A DNA stretch of 64,000 nucleotides from Nocardioides sp. IC4_145 (GTDB lineage: Bacteria; Actinomycetota; Actinomycetes; Propionibacteriales; Nocardioidaceae). The translations under genes were made by a program, and so were the position numbers. This document shows positions 24,910 to 34,124 of this stretch, one piece after another (the first letter of the stretch is position 1; every line of letters begins with the position of its first letter). The stretch spans positions 1-64,000 of the forward strand of contig NZ_JAANMS010000003.1 of NCBI RefSeq assembly GCF_011250565.1, in the 5' to 3' direction. The notes below the pieces were generated by a model that was not told where the DNA came from, made no database searches, and worked only from the letters and a program-made list of their open reading frames with translations.

Positions 24910-25455
24910 CTAGAAACCGAAACCGTTCGTGGGATGGGGGCTGATCTTGACCTGGGGCTTCTCGAGCCCGAACCACTCGGACTCGCGGATCTCCTTCATC
25001 GCCGCCTTGCGCGCGGCCTGGTCGAGCCGGTCGATGAAGAGAACGCCGTCGAGGTGGTCGGTCTCGTGCTGGATGGCGCGTGCGAGCAGCTCCGAGCCGT
25101 GGATCGTCAGCGGCTCGCCGTGCATGTCGAACCCCTGCGCCACCACCGACATCGCGCGACGACACTCGTAGGTGAGCTCCGGGAGCGACAAGCAGCCCTC
25201 GAGGCCGTCCTGGACCTCCTCGGACAGCTCCAGCGTCGGGTTGACCAGGTGGCCGACCTCGCCGTCGACGTACCAGGTGAAGACCCGCAGCCCGACGCCG
25301 ATCTGCGGCGCCGCGAGGCCCGCACCCGGTGCGTCGAGCATGGTGTCGGTGAGGTCCGAGACCAGCTGGCGCAGCTCCTTGTCGAAGTCGACGACCTCCA
25401 CCGCGGGCTTGCGCAGCACCGGGTCCCCGAAGAGTCGGATCGGCTGGATGGCCAC
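24910..25455 (-). CDS. def: peptide deformylase
   Basis: Metalloenzyme that removes the formyl group from nascent proteins. All three family motifs are intact: GAGLAAPQIG, EGCLSLP (metal Cys) and QHETDHLDG (two metal His and the catalytic Glu). Length is 181 aa. The GTG start was chosen because AGGAGA precedes it at a suitable distance and the protein then begins AIQPIRLFGDPVLR, as in relatives; an open upstream frame crosses the intergenic hairpins. Confidence 0.96.
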   Translation of the reverse strand: MAIQPIRLFGDPVLRKPAVEVVDFDKELRQLVSDLTDTMLDAPGAGLAAPQIGVGLRVFTWYVDGEVGHLVNPTLELSEEVQDGLEGCLSLPELTYECRRAMSVVAQGFDMHGEPLTIHGSELLARAIQHETDHLDGVLFIDRLDQAARKAAMKEIRESEWFGLEKPQVKISPHPTNGFGF

Positions 25456-25531
25456 GGTTCTCCTGGAGGTCGGTCGTCGTGCGGGGCAGCGGTCCACTCT
25501 AGTGGGCCGCCCGGGTAGCCACGGCAGCGCC

Positions 25532-25579
25532 GGTCGTGTGCCCCAGCACGCGCGCGCTCGCGTCCTCGGGCACACGACC
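25532..25579. repeat. intergenic inverted repeat 1 between priA and def
   Basis: The arms GGTCGTGTGCCC (25532-25543) and GGGCACACGACC (25568-25579) are exact complements around a 24-nt loop. It lies just downstream of priA on the minus strand and before def, so it may attenuate or terminate transcription. Confidence 0.6.
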
Positions 25580-25603
25580 CCCGATCCCGGGCGGCCCCAC
25601 GGC

Positions 25604-25651
25604 GGTCGTGTGCCTGGGAACGCACCGGACCGCGTCGCCAGGCACACGACC
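25604..25651. repeat. intergenic inverted repeat 2 between priA and def
   Basis: The arms GGTCGTGTGCCTGG (25604-25617) and CCAGGCACACGACC (25638-25651) are exact complements around a 20-nt loop. The outer ten bases equal those of the neighbouring repeat 25 bp away, so the two are copies of one family with diverged loops. Confidence 0.6.
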
Positions 25652-25698
25652 CGGGCAGCGGGTCCGGGAGCGGGCGTCGGGGCAGGCGCCGGCACGGA

Positions 25699-27765
25699 CT
25701 ACAACGACGGCGGGTCGACCTGGATCCGGACGGCGTCGAGCTTGCGGGCGGAGCGGACGCGCTGCAGCTCGCCGAGAGCCCGCCCCAGCGCGGGACCGTG
25801 CGCCCGGGGGACGCGGACGACGGCGCGGACCTCGGGCTCGTCCTGCTCGCCGAGCGAGGTGGGGACCGGTCCCAGCACCTCGCCGACCTCCGGCAGGCTC
25901 AGCAGGGTCAGCGCGTCGTCGACGGCGCCGGGCTCGCCCGTGATCGTCGCCAGCCGGCTCGCCGGCGGCAGGTGGGCCTCCTGGCGCTCGACGGTCTCCC
26001 GGGCCGCGAAGCCGCCGGGGTCCCACCGCACGAGAGCCTGCACGGCCGGGTGCGCCGGGTCGCCGACGACGAGCGCCCGACCGCCGGTGCGCACCAGCCC
26101 GACCGCGTCGCACCAGCGCCGCAGCGCCTCCTCGTCGGTGCGCAGGTCGGTGCGGCCCAGCAGCAGCCACGCGTCCAGCAGCACGACCGCCGCGTAGCCG
26201 CCCTCCGCGACCGGTTCCGCGCCCGGCGTCGCCACGACGACCCCCGGCCGAGCGTCCACCGTGGCCAGCACCCGGTCCCGCGAGCTGGTGAGCACCCGCA
26301 CGCGCGGCAGCGCCCGGCCGATCTCCTCGGCGGTCCTCGCGTCGCCGATGACCGGCGCGCGCAGCCCGCGGTGGCCGCACTCGCCGCACGCCCACGCCGG
26401 CACCTCCGTCCCGCACCAGCGGCAGGCCGGCGGCGTGGTCGGCCCCGTCAGGGCGAGCGGGCCCCGGCACACGTCGCACCGCGCCGGCGTCCGGCAGCGC
26501 TCGCAGGCCAGCGCGGCGACGTACCCGAGCCGGGGGTTCTGCACCAGCACCGGTCCGTCTGCCACCGCCTCGCGGATCGCCTCGAGCGCCTGGTGCGGCA
26601 GCCGCGCCGCGCGGGCGAGGGGGTCCCGCCGCAGGTCGAGCTCGCTGGCACCCGCGACGACCACGCGCACCCGCTCACGCACGACCGGGCGCGGGGCGGC
26701 GAGCTCGTGGGCCCAGCCGGTGCGCAGGAGGTACTCCGCCTCGACGCTGCGCGCGAACCCCGCGACCAGCGCCGCCGCGCCCTCCCGCTCGGCGCGGAGC
26801 AGGAGCGTCTCCCGGGTGTGGGGGTACGGCGCCCGCGGCTCGGCGTGCAGGTCGTCACCGTCGTCCCACACGACCACGTGGCCGAGGTCGTGGACGGGCG
26901 CGAAGGCGGCGGCCCGCGTCCCGACGACGATCCGCCGGGCCCCGCGGCTGACGGCCAGGAAGTCGCGGTAGCGCCGGGCCGGCCCCGCGTCCGCGGTCAG
27001 CGTGACGTGGTGGTCGCCACCGAGCAGGTCGGTCAGCGCCCGGTCGACCCGGTCGACGTCCTTGCCGTCGGGCAGGCAGATGAGCGTCCCGCGCCCCGAC
27101 CGGCGCGTCGCGGCGGCCGCCTCGGCCAGCCGGCGCGGCCAGTCCTCCCCCGGCGCGACCGACCACACGGCGCGGGGGGCGCCGCCGCCGGCGAGGTGGG
27201 AGAGGTACGCCGCCGCGTGCTCGTAGGTGGCCCAGCCGGCGGCCTCGTCCGGGCGGGCCGCGGGAACCGGCGGCTCCGCCGGGGACGGCTCCTTCTCGGT
27301 GGTCGCGTGCCGCGGCGGGACCGCCAGCCGGAGCACGTCGGAGCGGCTCCCGGCGTACCGCTCGGCCACCGCGGCGACCAGGCCGGCCACCGCCGGGCTC
27401 AGGACCGGCTCGTCGCTCACCACGCGGCGGAGCGGGGCGAGCCGGCCGGTGTGGTCGGAGGTGGCGGCGCGCTCGACGAGGTAGCCGTCGACGTCCTGCC
27501 CCGCGAACCGCACCTTGACCCGGACGCCCGGTCGCGCCGCGTCCGCCATCGACGCCGGCACGGCGTAGTCGAAGGGGCGGTCGAGGTGCGCCAGCGCCAC
27601 GTCGACCAGGACCCGCGCCACCGGGTCGACCTCGGCGACCTCCGCCTCCGCCGCCTTGCGGGCGCGGGTCGCCCGCGCCTTGGCCTGCGACTCCTTCACG
27701 CTCGCCCGCACGCTCTGCCACTCATGGGCGGGCAGCAGCTCGGGCTGCTCCTCCGGTCCGCTCAC
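25699..27765 (-). CDS. priA: PriA-like primosomal protein N', helicase motifs lost
   Basis: A 688-aa replication-restart protein homologue. The N-terminal DNA-binding domain (ARVLVDVALAHLDRPFDYAVP) and the zinc region (CERCRTPARCDVC and CRWCGTEVPAWACGECGHRG) are well preserved. The ATPase core is not: the Walker A position reads WSVAPGEDWPRRL with no GKT/S, and the DEEH box reads WDDGDDLH. This loss is typical of actinobacterial PriA, so it probably acts as a scaffold. The GTG start at 27765 gives SGPEEQPELLPAHE; a GAGACT box lies 7 nt upstream. The open frame further upstream crosses repeats. Confidence 0.88.
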   Translation of the reverse strand: MSGPEEQPELLPAHEWQSVRASVKESQAKARATRARKAAEAEVAEVDPVARVLVDVALAHLDRPFDYAVPASMADAARPGVRVKVRFAGQDVDGYLVERAATSDHTGRLAPLRRVVSDEPVLSPAVAGLVAAVAERYAGSRSDVLRLAVPPRHATTEKEPSPAEPPVPAARPDEAAGWATYEHAAAYLSHLAGGGAPRAVWSVAPGEDWPRRLAEAAAATRRSGRGTLICLPDGKDVDRVDRALTDLLGGDHHVTLTADAGPARRYRDFLAVSRGARRIVVGTRAAAFAPVHDLGHVVVWDDGDDLHAEPRAPYPHTRETLLLRAEREGAAALVAGFARSVEAEYLLRTGWAHELAAPRPVVRERVRVVVAGASELDLRRDPLARAARLPHQALEAIREAVADGPVLVQNPRLGYVAALACERCRTPARCDVCRGPLALTGPTTPPACRWCGTEVPAWACGECGHRGLRAPVIGDARTAEEIGRALPRVRVLTSSRDRVLATVDARPGVVVATPGAEPVAEGGYAAVVLLDAWLLLGRTDLRTDEEALRRWCDAVGLVRTGGRALVVGDPAHPAVQALVRWDPGGFAARETVERQEAHLPPASRLATITGEPGAVDDALTLLSLPEVGEVLGPVPTSLGEQDEPEVRAVVRVPRAHGPALGRALGELQRVRSARKLDAVRIQVDPPSL

Positions 27766-27804
27766 GAGCCGAAGTCTCCCAGCGACCACCGACGGTGGGG
27801 TCGG

Positions 27805-28066
27805 CAGGTTTCGAGACAGGCGCTGCGCGCCTTCCTGCTCGACCAGCAGGACACACCGCCGCGCCCCGCTGGTCGAGCAGGCGAGCGCCAGCGAGCCGTG
27901 TCGAGACCCGGTGACCGTGGTTGCGGCCCTGCGTCTCTCACCGGGTTTCGACACGGTCGGCGCTGGGGCGCCTCCCTGCTCAACCAGCGGGACTCAGCGC
28001 TGGGGCGCCTCCCTGCTCAACCAGCGGGCGTCGGGCCTGGCGGCCCTCCCTGATCGACCAGCGGGG
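27805..28066. repeat. cluster of five copies of an intergenic palindromic repeat
   Basis: The 305-bp gap between metK and priA holds no gene but is filled with copies of a ~50-bp element. Full or near-full copies are at 27805-27850 (-), 27866-27914 (+) and 27937-27991 (-); shortened copies lacking the TCGAAACC end lie at 27997-28027 (-) and 28035-28066 (-). In the plus sense the unit reads CCGCTGGTYGAGCAG, then a GC-rich G/C-gap, then TGTCGAAACCCGGTGAG. Head-to-head copies can form long hairpins. The same element occurs at 11702-11830. Confidence 0.75.
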
Positions 28067-28070
28067 ACGC

Positions 28071-29273
<1,203 letters not shown>

Positions 29274-29355
29274 GGTGCAGCTCCTGTCGTTCGGGGTCGG
29301 TGCTCACCCTAGGACGCGTCCCGAGAGGTGGGACGGGCGTCTCAGTGCGAGTCGC

Positions 29356-30627
29356 TCAATCCTGCAACCTGCGGACGACTTCGTCCCAAATGGCGTGGGC
29401 CAGCGCCGACTTCGACCCGCGCGGCACGTCGGTCGCGGTGCCGTCGGCGCCGAGGATGACCGCCTCGTTCTCGGGACTGCCGAAGACCGCTCCCCCGCTG
29501 ACGTCGTTGACGACGAGCAGGTCGCAGCCCTTGCGCGCGAGCTTGGCGCGCGCCAGGTCGAGCACCGAGCCGGTGTCGTCGCCGGTCTCGGCGGCGAAGC
29601 CGACCACGACCGTGTCCGGCCGGGGCCGGGTGGTGCTGATCTCGTGGAGCACGTCGGGGTTCTGCACCAGCTCGATGGCCGGCGCGGAGCCGTCGGCGGC
29701 CTTCTTCATCTTCGCGTCGCTGTACGTCGCCGGGCGGAAGTCCGCCGGCGCGGCCGCCATCACCACGGCGTCGGCCGAGGCCGCGGCGGGGACGACGACG
29801 TCGCGCAGCTGGGCGATGGTCTCCACCCGCACGACCTTCACCCCGGCCGGGTCGGGCAGGTTGGCGTTCGCGGCGACGAGGGTGACCTCCGCGCCCCGCG
29901 CCGCCGCTGCCCGCGCGAGCGCGAAGCCCTGGAGCCCGGACGAGCGGTTGCCCAGGAAGCGGACGGGGTCGAGGTACTCGCGCGTGCCGCCGGCCGAGAC
30001 CACCACGTGGCGCCCGGCGAGGTCCTGCACACCTGCGCCGCCTCCGGCCGCGCTGCGGGCGAGCACCTGCGTGCACAGCTCGAAGATCTCCGCCGGCTCG
30101 GGCAGCCGGCCCTTGCCGGTGTCCTTGCCGGTCAGCCGGCCCTCGGCCGGCTCGATGACCAGCACGCCCCGCTCGCGCAGGGTCGCGACGTTCGCCTGCG
30201 TCGCCGGGTGCTCCCACATCTCGGTGTGCATCGCCGGCGCGAGCACCACGGGGCAGCGCGCGGTGAGCAGCGTGTTGGTGAGCAGGTCGTCGGCGAGGCC
30301 GTGCGCAGCCCGCGCGATCGTGTCTGCGGTGGCCGGTGCGACGACGACGAGGTCGGCGGACTGGCCCAGCCGCACGTGCGGCACCCGGTGCACGTCGGTC
30401 CACACGTCGGTGGCCACCGGCCTGCCCGACAGCGCCGCCCAGGTGGGGGCGCCGACGAACTCCAGCGCGGAATCCGTGGGCACGACGGTCACGTCGTGCC
30501 CCGACTCGGTGAGCCGGCGCAGCAGCTCACAGGCCTTGTACGCCGCGATCCCGCCGGTCACCCCGAGGACGACAACGGGCCGCGTCCCCGTCGGGGGCGC
30601 GGCCTCGTGGTCGGAGCTGGTGCTCAG
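29356..30627 (-). CDS. coaBC: bifunctional phosphopantothenoylcysteine decarboxylase / phosphopantothenate-cysteine ligase
   Basis: Two steps of coenzyme A synthesis. The N-terminal FMN-binding CoaC domain has VVLGVTGGIAAYKA, APATADTIARAAHG and APAMHTEMWEHPATQ. The CoaB domain has SAGGTREYLDPVRFLGNRSSG, AAPADFRP and the nucleotide-binding VGFAAETGD. The first in-frame ATG/GTG (30561) falls after the first beta strand and would delete it. The frame is open upstream and a CTG at 30627 (reading STSSDHEAAPP) lies 4 nt after the rpoZ stop, so a CTG start is proposed. If that is wrong the gene begins at 30561. Confidence 0.88.
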   Translation of the reverse strand: MSTSSDHEAAPPTGTRPVVVLGVTGGIAAYKACELLRRLTESGHDVTVVPTDSALEFVGAPTWAALSGRPVATDVWTDVHRVPHVRLGQSADLVVVAPATADTIARAAHGLADDLLTNTLLTARCPVVLAPAMHTEMWEHPATQANVATLRERGVLVIEPAEGRLTGKDTGKGRLPEPAEIFELCTQVLARSAAGGGAGVQDLAGRHVVVSAGGTREYLDPVRFLGNRSSGLQGFALARAAAARGAEVTLVAANANLPDPAGVKVVRVETIAQLRDVVVPAAASADAVVMAAAPADFRPATYSDAKMKKAADGSAPAIELVQNPDVLHEISTTRPRPDTVVVGFAAETGDDTGSVLDLARAKLARKGCDLLVVNDVSGGAVFGSPENEAVILGADGTATDVPRGSKSALAHAIWDEVVRRLQD

Positions 30628-30631
30628 TGGG

Positions 30632-30964
30632 TCACTCGCCGGGGGTGAACGACGCGTCGATGGCGGCGGCCTTGGCGGCGGCCTCCTCGGCGGCGAGCTC
30701 GGCGGGGTCGACGTCCTCGCAGGTCAGCAGGTCCTCGTTGATCTCGCGCAGCGCGATCGAGAGGGGCTTCTCCTGGACGTGGGTGTCCACGAGCGGGCCG
30801 ACGTACTCCAGCAGGCCCTCGCCGAGCTGGGAGTAGTAGGCGTTGATCTGCCGGGCGCGCTTGGCGCTGTAGAGGACCAGCTTGTACTTGCTGTCGGTCT
30901 TGGTGAGCAGGTCGTCGATCGAGGGGTTGGTGACACCCTGAGCGTCGATGTTGGGGGCAGACAC
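30632..30964 (-). CDS. rpoZ: DNA-directed RNA polymerase omega subunit
   Basis: The omega subunit aids assembly of RNA polymerase by clamping beta prime. The 110-aa protein has [37 protein letters not shown] (conserved actinobacterial helix) and [15 protein letters not shown]. An acidic-alanine tail extends the C-terminus. The GTG start is 70 bp after gmk, with room for a promoter, in the standard gmk-rpoZ-coaBC order. Confidence 0.96.
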   Translation of the reverse strand: MSAPNIDAQGVTNPSIDDLLTKTDSKYKLVLYSAKRARQINAYYSQLGEGLLEYVGPLVDTHVQEKPLSIALREINEDLLTCEDVDPAELAAEEAAAKAAAIDASFTPGE

Positions 30965-31034
30965 GCGTGAAGCCTCACTGATCGGTGGAAGGAGTGCCCG
31001 ACGGGCGCAGCAGGCGCGGAGCGCGCAGCGCGGA

Positions 31035-31604
31035 TCAGTCGAGCGTCATCAAGGCTACCAACTGGTCCGCGGCAGCGTGAACTTCGTGGTTGACGATCGT
31101 CCGGTCGAACTCCGACTCCGCCTCGAGCTCGGCGCGGGCGGTGGTGAGGCGGCGCTCGCGCTCCTCCTCGGTCTCCGTGCCGCGGCCGACGAGCCGGCGC
31201 ACCAGCTCCTCCCACGACGGCGGCTTGAGGAAGACGAAGAGCGCTTCGGGCATCGTCCGACGCACCTGTCGCGCGCCCTGCAGGTCGATCTCGAGCATCG
31301 CGGGGCGGCCCGAGGCCAGCGCGAGGTCGACCGGCTGCCGGGGCGTGCCGTACCGCGCGGCCTTGTGGACGACCGCCCACTCCAGCAGGTCGTCTTCGGC
31401 GACCATCCGGTCGAACTCCTCGTCGGAGACGAACCAGTAGTGCACGCCGTTGACCTCGCCGGGGCGCGGCGGACGGGTGGTCGCGGAGACCGAGATCCAG
31501 ACCTCGGGGTGGTGCTCGCGGATGTGCGCGGCGACCGTGCCCTTGCCGACGGCCGTGGGGCCGGCGAGGACGACGAGACGGGAGCGGCGCTCGGGCTCGG
31601 TCAC
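31035..31604 (-). CDS. gmk: guanylate kinase
   Basis: Phosphorylates GMP/dGMP. The 189-aa protein carries the P-loop [11 protein letters not shown] (about residues 15-25), the GMP-binding [21 protein letters not shown], and [11 protein letters not shown]. The GTG start overlaps the mihF stop (GTGA), so it is translationally coupled to mihF; longer open frame upstream is a shadow in mihF. Confidence 0.96.
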   Translation of the reverse strand: MTEPERRSRLVVLAGPTAVGKGTVAAHIREHHPEVWISVSATTRPPRPGEVNGVHYWFVSDEEFDRMVAEDDLLEWAVVHKAARYGTPRQPVDLALASGRPAMLEIDLQGARQVRRTMPEALFVFLKPPSWEELVRRLVGRGTETEEERERRLTTARAELEAESEFDRTIVNHEVHAAADQLVALMTLD

Positions 31605-31927
31605 GCCTGACCGCGCGAGCCGAACTCCTTCTCGAGCGCGGCGACCTGCTTGGTCCCGAGCCCGCGGACGCGCCTGCTCTCGGCGATGCCGAGGCGCTCC
31701 ATCACCTGCCGCGCCCGCACCTTGCCCAGGCCGGGCATCGACTGGAGCAGGTCGACGACGCGCATCTTGCCGACGACCTCGTTCTCCTGGCCCTCGCGGA
31801 GCACGTCGACGATCGAGGCACCCGAGTTCTTCAGCCGGTTCTTGATCTCGGCCCGCTCCCGGCGGGACGCGGCTGCCTTCTCGAGGGCCGCCTGGCGTTG
31901 TTCCGGCGTGAGGGGCGGGAGCGCCAC
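31601..31927 (-). CDS. mihF: integration host factor, actinobacterial type
   Basis: A nucleoid-associated protein found in actinobacteria (mIHF/sIHF), unrelated to the alpha/beta IHF of E. coli. The 108-aa sequence has a long basic helix ([16 protein letters not shown]) and a helix-two-turn-helix DNA-binding segment [22 protein letters not shown] followed by [18 protein letters not shown]. The GTG start lies about 40 nt after a sigma-70-like promoter. Its presence is a strong taxonomic marker. Confidence 0.97.
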   Translation of the reverse strand: MALPPLTPEQRQAALEKAAASRRERAEIKNRLKNSGASIVDVLREGQENEVVGKMRVVDLLQSMPGLGKVRARQVMERLGIAESRRVRGLGTKQVAALEKEFGSRGQA

Positions 31928-31966
31928 GGGGCATGTCCTTTGGGTCGAGCTACGGAGGGCAGGGTC

Positions 31967-31996
31967 AATCTAGTCAGAACTCTTTGCCCCCGGCAA
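31967..31996 (-). promoter_or_regulatory. sigma-70-like promoter of mihF-gmk
   Basis: On the minus strand TTGCCG (31996-31991) and TAGATT (31972-31967) are spaced by 18 bp. They lie about 40 nt before the mihF GTG and after the convergent-free end of the lipoprotein gene upstream. The -35 box is part of a small palindrome TTGCCCCCGGCAA, whose role is unknown. Confidence 0.55.
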
Positions 31997-32038
31997 CGCA
32001 GGTCTCCCGCGGGCCGGCGACCGCCACCACCCGGCCGG

Positions 32039-32485
32039 TCAGAGGGTGAGCGGGGTCCCGCACACGTCGCGCGCCTGCTGCTGGATCCCCGCCAGCGCCG
32101 TCACGGTGGCGCCGGAGACCAGCTGGCGGGCGGCGGCGTCGATCCGGGCGTCCTGCTCCTCGCTGACGCCCTCGGGGCGGCGCTCGGCGTCGTACGCCGC
32201 GGGGTCGACGTCGGCGTCCTCCAGCGCGTCGCGCAGCTCCCGCACCCGGCCGACCACGAGGTCCCACTCGTCGCGGAGGTCGCGCGGCGCGGCGTCCTCG
32301 AGAGCCTCGAGGCTCGGCAGCGCCTCGATCAGGGCCGTCGGCGAGCCGGCGGCGACGGCCTCGGAGAGGTCGGGCCGCTCCTCCTCGACCACCTCGCAGT
32401 AGGCGTCGAAGGGGTCCTCCGAGCACCCGGCGGCGAGCGGCAGCAGCAGGAACCCGCCGGCGAGGAGGCGGCGCGCGCGGGTCAC
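32039..32485 (-). CDS. putative lipoprotein of unknown function
   Basis: A 148-aa exported protein with a signal peptide (RARRLLAGGFLLLPLAAGC) and lipobox LAAGC. The mature part is acidic and alpha-helical (DAYCEVVEEERPDLSEAVA, LEALEDAAPRDLRDEWD) and contains three cysteines including a C-terminal DVCGTPLTL. The GTG overlaps the pyrF stop (GTGA), placing it as the last gene of the pyrimidine block before mihF. No family role known to me. Confidence 0.75.
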   Translation of the reverse strand: MTRARRLLAGGFLLLPLAAGCSEDPFDAYCEVVEEERPDLSEAVAAGSPTALIEALPSLEALEDAAPRDLRDEWDLVVGRVRELRDALEDADVDPAAYDAERRPEGVSEEQDARIDAAARQLVSGATVTALAGIQQQARDVCGTPLTL

Positions 32486-33312
32486 GGCCGCAGCGCCGCG
32501 AGCTCGTCGTTGGCGGCCCGCACGGCGTCGCGCAGGGCCGCGGCGTCCGGTCCCCGGCGGAGCACGCCGCGCGAGGAGCTGGCCAGGACGTTCGCGGCGG
32601 CGGGGCCGAAGATGCGGCGCACGTCGGCGGCGGTGCCGCCCTGGGCGCCGTACCCGGGCGCGAGGATCGGCCCGTGGAACGCGAGGTCCTCCTCGGTCTC
32701 GCCGATCGTGGCGCCGACGACCGCGCCGAAGGACCCGAGCGGGTCCGCGCCCGCGTTGAGCCGGCGCAGGTGGTCCAGCACCCGGCCGGCGACGGTGGAG
32801 CCGTCCTCCAAGCGGGCGTGCTGGACCTCGGGACCCTCCGCGTTGGAGGTCAGCGCGAGCACGAAGAGCCCACCGCCGTGGCGCCGGGCGGCGTCGACGA
32901 ACGGGTCGAGCGACCCGAAGCCGAGGAACGGGCTGACCGTCACCGCGTCGGAGCCCAGCGGCGACGCGGGGTCGAGGTAGGCGTCGGCGTACGCCTGCGA
33001 GGTCGAGCCGATGTCGCCACGCTTGGCGTCCATCACCACGAGCGTGCCGGCGGCCCGGGCAGCGGCCACGACCCCCTCGAGCACCGCGACCCCGGCGCTG
33101 CCGAACCGTTCGTAGAACGCCGACTGCGGCTTGACCGCGGCCGCGTGGGGGGCCACCGCCTCGACGGCCGTCAGCGCGAAGCGGCGCAGTCCCTCGACGT
33201 CGTCGCGGAGGCCCCACTCGGCGAGCAGGCCGGCGTGCGGGTCGATGCCGACGCAGAGCGGGCCGCGCTCGTCCATGGCCGCGCGCAGCCGCGCCCCGAA
33301 GCTGGTGGTCAT
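32482..33312 (-). CDS. pyrF: orotidine-5'-phosphate decarboxylase
   Basis: Last step of UMP synthesis. The 276-aa length and motifs belong to the mycobacterial-type PyrF subfamily: LCVGIDPHAGLLAEWGL at the N-terminus, VKPQSAFYERFG, the catalytic VVMDAKRGDIGST and ATIGETEEDL with ILAPGYGAQGG. The ATG at 33312 overlaps the stop of the PyrD-like gene by 4 nt and follows GGAGGACC-type purine-rich bases. Confidence 0.95.
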   Translation of the reverse strand: MTTSFGARLRAAMDERGPLCVGIDPHAGLLAEWGLRDDVEGLRRFALTAVEAVAPHAAAVKPQSAFYERFGSAGVAVLEGVVAAARAAGTLVVMDAKRGDIGSTSQAYADAYLDPASPLGSDAVTVSPFLGFGSLDPFVDAARRHGGGLFVLALTSNAEGPEVQHARLEDGSTVAGRVLDHLRRLNAGADPLGSFGAVVGATIGETEEDLAFHGPILAPGYGAQGGTAADVRRIFGPAAANVLASSSRGVLRRGPDAAALRDAVRAANDELAALRP

Positions 33313-34124
33313 GAGGGTCCTCCGGCGAGGTCGGCCGCGATCCGCGCGGCGGTGGTGGGGTCGTGCAGCAGGGCGGTGCCGACCTGGACCGCCACCGCTC
33401 CGGCGTCGAGGAACGCCCGGGCGTCGACGGTGGTGCTGATGCCGCCGCAGCCGACGACGGGCACGTCGGGCAGGGCGGCGCGCACCTCGCCCACGCAGCG
33501 CAGGGCGAGGGGCAGCACCGCGGGGCCGCTGAGCCCGGCGGGGCGGCCGTCCGGGAGCGCGGCGGCCTGCGGGCCGCCGACGACGACGGCCGAGGCGCCG
33601 GCGTCGGTCACGACCCGGGCGGACTCCGCGACGCGGAGCACGTCGGCGCGGACCTTGGCGAGCACCGGCAGGTCCTGCGCCTCGCGGACGACCGCGGCGA
33701 CGACGTTGGCGGCGTGGAAGGGCTCGCGCACGTCCAGCAAGCCGTGCGCTCGGGCGTCGGGGACGGCCAGGTCGACCTCCAGGGCGCGGACGCCGGGAGC
33801 CTGCGCCAGCCGGCGGGCCACCTCGGCGTGCTCGGCGACGGATGCACCCGTCAGCGACACGACGACGCGCAGGCCCTGCTGGACCAGCCAGGGCAGCTCG
33901 GTGGCGAGGAAGATCTCCAGCCCCGGCCCGGGCAGCCCGGTGCTGTGCACGAGGCCCGACGGCGTCTCGGCGATCCGGGGGGACGGGCCGCCGGCGCGGG
34001 GGTTGAGCGTGAGCGACCGGGTGGTGAACGCACCGATCCCCTCGAGCGCGCCCAGCGCCGCGAGCTCGCGGCCGGTGCCGCCGCAGCCGGCGGCCACGAC
34101 GACCGGGTTCGGGAGGTCGATCAC
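33309..34124 (-). CDS. class-1B dihydroorotate dehydrogenase-like protein with altered active site
   Basis: A 271-aa barrel that aligns by eye with the PyrDB catalytic subunit: NPVVVAAGCGGTG, NPRAGGPSPRIAETPSG, GLSGPAVLPLALR, PVVGCGGISTTVDARAFLDAGAVAVQVGT. The flavin phosphate-site glycines are kept. The catalytic loop NISCPN of the family reads DLAVPD here, with Val121 where the active Cys should be. The TKT lysine is Arg36, and the dihydroorotate-binding Asn residues are replaced. It overlaps pyrK and pyrF by 4 nt. A complete class-2 PyrD is encoded two genes away, so this protein probably does something else or is structural. Confidence 0.75.
   Translation of the reverse strand: MIDLPNPVVVAAGCGGTGRELAALGALEGIGAFTTRSLTLNPRAGGPSPRIAETPSGLVHSTGLPGPGLEIFLATELPWLVQQGLRVVVSLTGASVAEHAEVARRLAQAPGVRALEVDLAVPDARAHGLLDVREPFHAANVVAAVVREAQDLPVLAKVRADVLRVAESARVVTDAGASAVVVGGPQAAALPDGRPAGLSGPAVLPLALRCVGEVRAALPDVPVVGCGGISTTVDARAFLDAGAVAVQVGTALLHDPTTAARIAADLAGGPS

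Noticed and set aside
25456-25695. N-terminal extension of peptide deformylase through the intergenic hairpins
   Set aside because: The extension would translate inverted repeats. The GTG at 25455 has a proper AGGAGA and gives the family N-terminus.
27766-27954. N-terminal extension of PriA into the repeat cluster
   Set aside because: The extra 63 residues derive from the palindromic repeats and have no counterpart in the family.
27805-28066. CRISPR array in the priA-metK gap
   Set aside because: Units alternate in orientation, vary in length and have no regular unique spacers; they are palindromic intergenic repeats.
33309-34124. Pseudogene call for the PyrDB-like gene
   Set aside because: The frame is intact, its length is normal and both junctions keep 4-nt overlaps. 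The changes are confined to active-site residues, which looks like functional divergence rather than decay.
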